Assembly (NCBI GenBank): GCA_934636325.1
Contig: CAKUAK010000123.1
Span: 1-14,807, forward strand
Direction of reading: 5' to 3'
Length of the DNA stretch: 14,807 nt
From: an uncultured Eubacteriales bacterium
GTDB lineage: Bacteria; Bacillota; Clostridia; Oscillospirales; Butyricicoccaceae
Shown here: piece by piece, positions 14,063-14,807 of the stretch
Numbering within the stretch: the first letter of the stretch is position 1
Layout of the letters: every line of letters begins with the position of its first letter
Notes under the pieces: model-generated
The model's input: the letters and a program-made list of their open reading frames with translations, nothing else
Told to the model about the DNA's origin: nothing
The model's database searches: none
Made by a program: the position numbers and the translations under genes

Positions 14063-14392
14063 ATGTACGAAATATTTGCCAAACTGATGGCCGACCGCGG
14101 CATTTCGGCCTATCGCGTCTCCCGCGACACCGGCATATCCCAGACGACCCTGAGCGACTGGAAGCGCGGACGCAGCGTCCCCAAGCTGGAGAAGATGGAA
14201 AAGCTGGCCGAATACTTCGGCGTCACCGTCGACTATCTTATGGGCCGCCCGATAAAGCCGTCGCCCGACGCCGTCCCTCCCACCGACGAAGAGATCAAGC
14301 TGGCCCTTTTCGGCGACATCACGGTCGACGACGAGGTGCTTGAAGAGGTAAAGGCCTTTGCCCGCTTTGTCCAGCAGCGCCGCATGAAATAA
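14063..14392 (+). CDS. XRE-family transcriptional repressor
   Basis: This is a 109-aa DNA-binding protein. Residues 5-60 form a full HTH_XRE/Cro-C1 domain, with the helix-turn-helix at about 14-35 (ISAYRVSRDTGISQTTLSDW), then the usual WKRGRSVPKLEKMEKLAEYFGVTVDYLMG. A Pro-rich linker (62-75) leads to a C-terminal helix (VLEEVKAFARFVQQRR) that probably dimerises it. There is no S24 peptidase domain, so it cannot be inactivated by RecA-stimulated self-cleavage as CI/LexA-type repressors are. It faces the virion operon across a region with inverted repeats, so I infer it represses that operon and perhaps itself. ATG at 14063 is chosen because GAAAGGTG lies about ten bases upstream; the GTG at 14051 has no spaced ribosome site. 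Confidence 0.85.
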   Translation: MYEIFAKLMADRGISAYRVSRDTGISQTTLSDWKRGRSVPKLEKMEKLAEYFGVTVDYLMGRPIKPSPDAVPPTDEEIKLALFGDITVDDEVLEEVKAFARFVQQRRMK

Positions 14393-14396
14393 AGAA

Positions 14397-14425
14397 GCCG
14401 AAGGACCTTGCAGAAGTCCTTCGGC
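14397..14425 (-). terminator. Hairpin terminator between repressor and Sm-like gene
   Basis: A perfect 10-bp stem GCCGAAGGAC/GTCCTTCGGC (14397-14406 with 14416-14425) encloses a 9-base loop. On the plus strand no T-run follows, but on the minus strand it is followed by TTCTTTATTT. It is therefore best read as a terminator for leftward transcription coming from the right, possibly also ending the repressor message. A second, weaker hairpin (GGGGAC 14437-14442 with GTCCCC 14450-14455) lies beside it. Confidence 0.6.
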
Positions 14426-14474
14426 CGCAGCAACGTGGGGACACACGCCGTCCCCTATGCACCGTGGAGGAACA

Positions 14475-14687
14475 ATGAGGATCAATGCCCCCGAGAATTA
14501 TTTTGGGAAAAAAATCAAAGTGATTGCCACAGATGGACAGGAGATCATCGGAGAGCTGTACGGCTACAATTATAACTACGACGATGATGGCAACGCGTTC
14601 GTGGAGATCGATGTTGAAAACGACCAAGGCTTTTTGATAGGATTGGACGAATCCGAAATAAAAAGCATCGAGGTGACCGAACTATAG
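14475..14687 (+). CDS. Small Sm-like (LSM-type) fold protein
   Basis: This is a 70-aa protein. The pattern YFGKKIKVIATDGQEIIGEL (9-28), then a Tyr/Asn/Asp-rich loop (29-39), then FVEIDVENDQGFLIGLDESEIKSIEV (42-67), is that of a five-stranded Sm-like barrel, as in small clostridial proteins annotated as LSM-domain or hypothetical. The usual RNA-binding Asn/Asp loops cannot be judged by eye, so an RNA role is not claimed. The ATG at 14475 has GGAGG four bases away and is preferred to 14457. Base composition is more AT-rich than the operon, and I take it as a chromosomal gene at the right edge of the phage block. Confidence 0.65.
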   Translation: MRINAPENYFGKKIKVIATDGQEIIGELYGYNYNYDDDGNAFVEIDVENDQGFLIGLDESEIKSIEVTEL

Positions 14688-14807
14688 AACGGCCTGTCCC
14701 TGATGCCAAAGCCCGATCGATTTTAACGGCGCTTCTGCCGCGCGCCGGAAGTCCGGCGTATGCCGAAGGGAGGCTTTGCCGACCGTAGGCTATTAAATAA
14801 TGGGGGC
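14688..14807. other. Non-coding right edge with small hairpin
   Basis: I see no gene here. A six-pair hairpin, CGCCGG-AAGT-CCGGCG (14755 region), lies in a GC-rich stretch without a T-run. The last bases read TATTAAATAATGGGGGC, which could be a -10-like box before a transcript starting at the G-run, cut off by the window edge. Nothing firmer can be said. Confidence 0.3.

Noticed and set aside
14785..14807. Start of a tmRNA or other structured RNA at the G-run ending the window
   Set aside because: Only a TATTAAAT-like box and GGGGGC are visible; there is too little sequence to support an RNA gene.
1..14807. tRNA genes, CRISPR arrays or insertion sequences
   Set aside because: No cloverleaf, regularly spaced repeats or transposase motifs were found on either strand.

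Overview
The window holds a compact, phage-derived gene block of about 12.8 kb (roughly 1515-14425), flanked on both sides by what look like ordinary chromosomal genes of a Firmicute. A gut-type clostridium (Oscillospirales-like) is my best guess. The grounds are the S-layer-homology exoprotein on the left, strong AGGAGG ribosome binding sites throughout, a consensus TTGACA/TATAGT promoter, and phage proteins of types usual in clostridial prophages. Host assignment is inference.

Layout. A strong hairpin (3-36) and an SLH-domain secreted protein (73-1245, minus) form the left flank. An AT-rich gap (1246-1573) contains the terminator of the phage operon. From 13752 down to 1574 one unbroken leftward operon encodes, in order of transcription: a small terminase candidate, large terminase, portal, scaffold candidate, N4-gp56-type major capsid protein, an 81-aa companion, a head/tail-fibre protein with an Mtd-like N-terminus, a tail fibre, a kelch-like beta-propeller receptor-binding candidate, a 129-aa tail-module protein, a double carbohydrate-binding-module protein, a holin-like membrane peptide, a head-tail adaptor, a 500-aa tail hub/stabilisation protein, a 123-aa protein and a 376-aa putative internal/ejection protein. 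There is no tape measure, tube or sheath, so the particle should be short-tailed (podovirus-like). Adjacent genes overlap by ATGA or are separated by a few bases up to about two dozen, and almost all have good ribosome binding sites.

At the right end a divergent XRE repressor (14063-14392, plus) faces the operon across a 187-base control region. That region carries a textbook leftward promoter overlapped by inverted repeats. A hairpin that would terminate leftward transcription separates it from an Sm-like-fold small protein (14475-14687), probably chromosomal.

What stands out is what is missing. No integrase, replication, recombination, endolysin or antirepressor gene lies between the two flanks, yet every packaging and virion gene is open and the large terminase keeps its ATPase and nuclease motifs. 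The structural operon sits directly under a repressor-type switch. The block could be a defective prophage, a satellite, or a domesticated particle (gene-transfer-agent-like) locus. The small terminase candidate is only 97 aa, lacks a recognisable DNA-binding domain, and has a perfect Shine-Dalgarno placed in front of an ATA codon.
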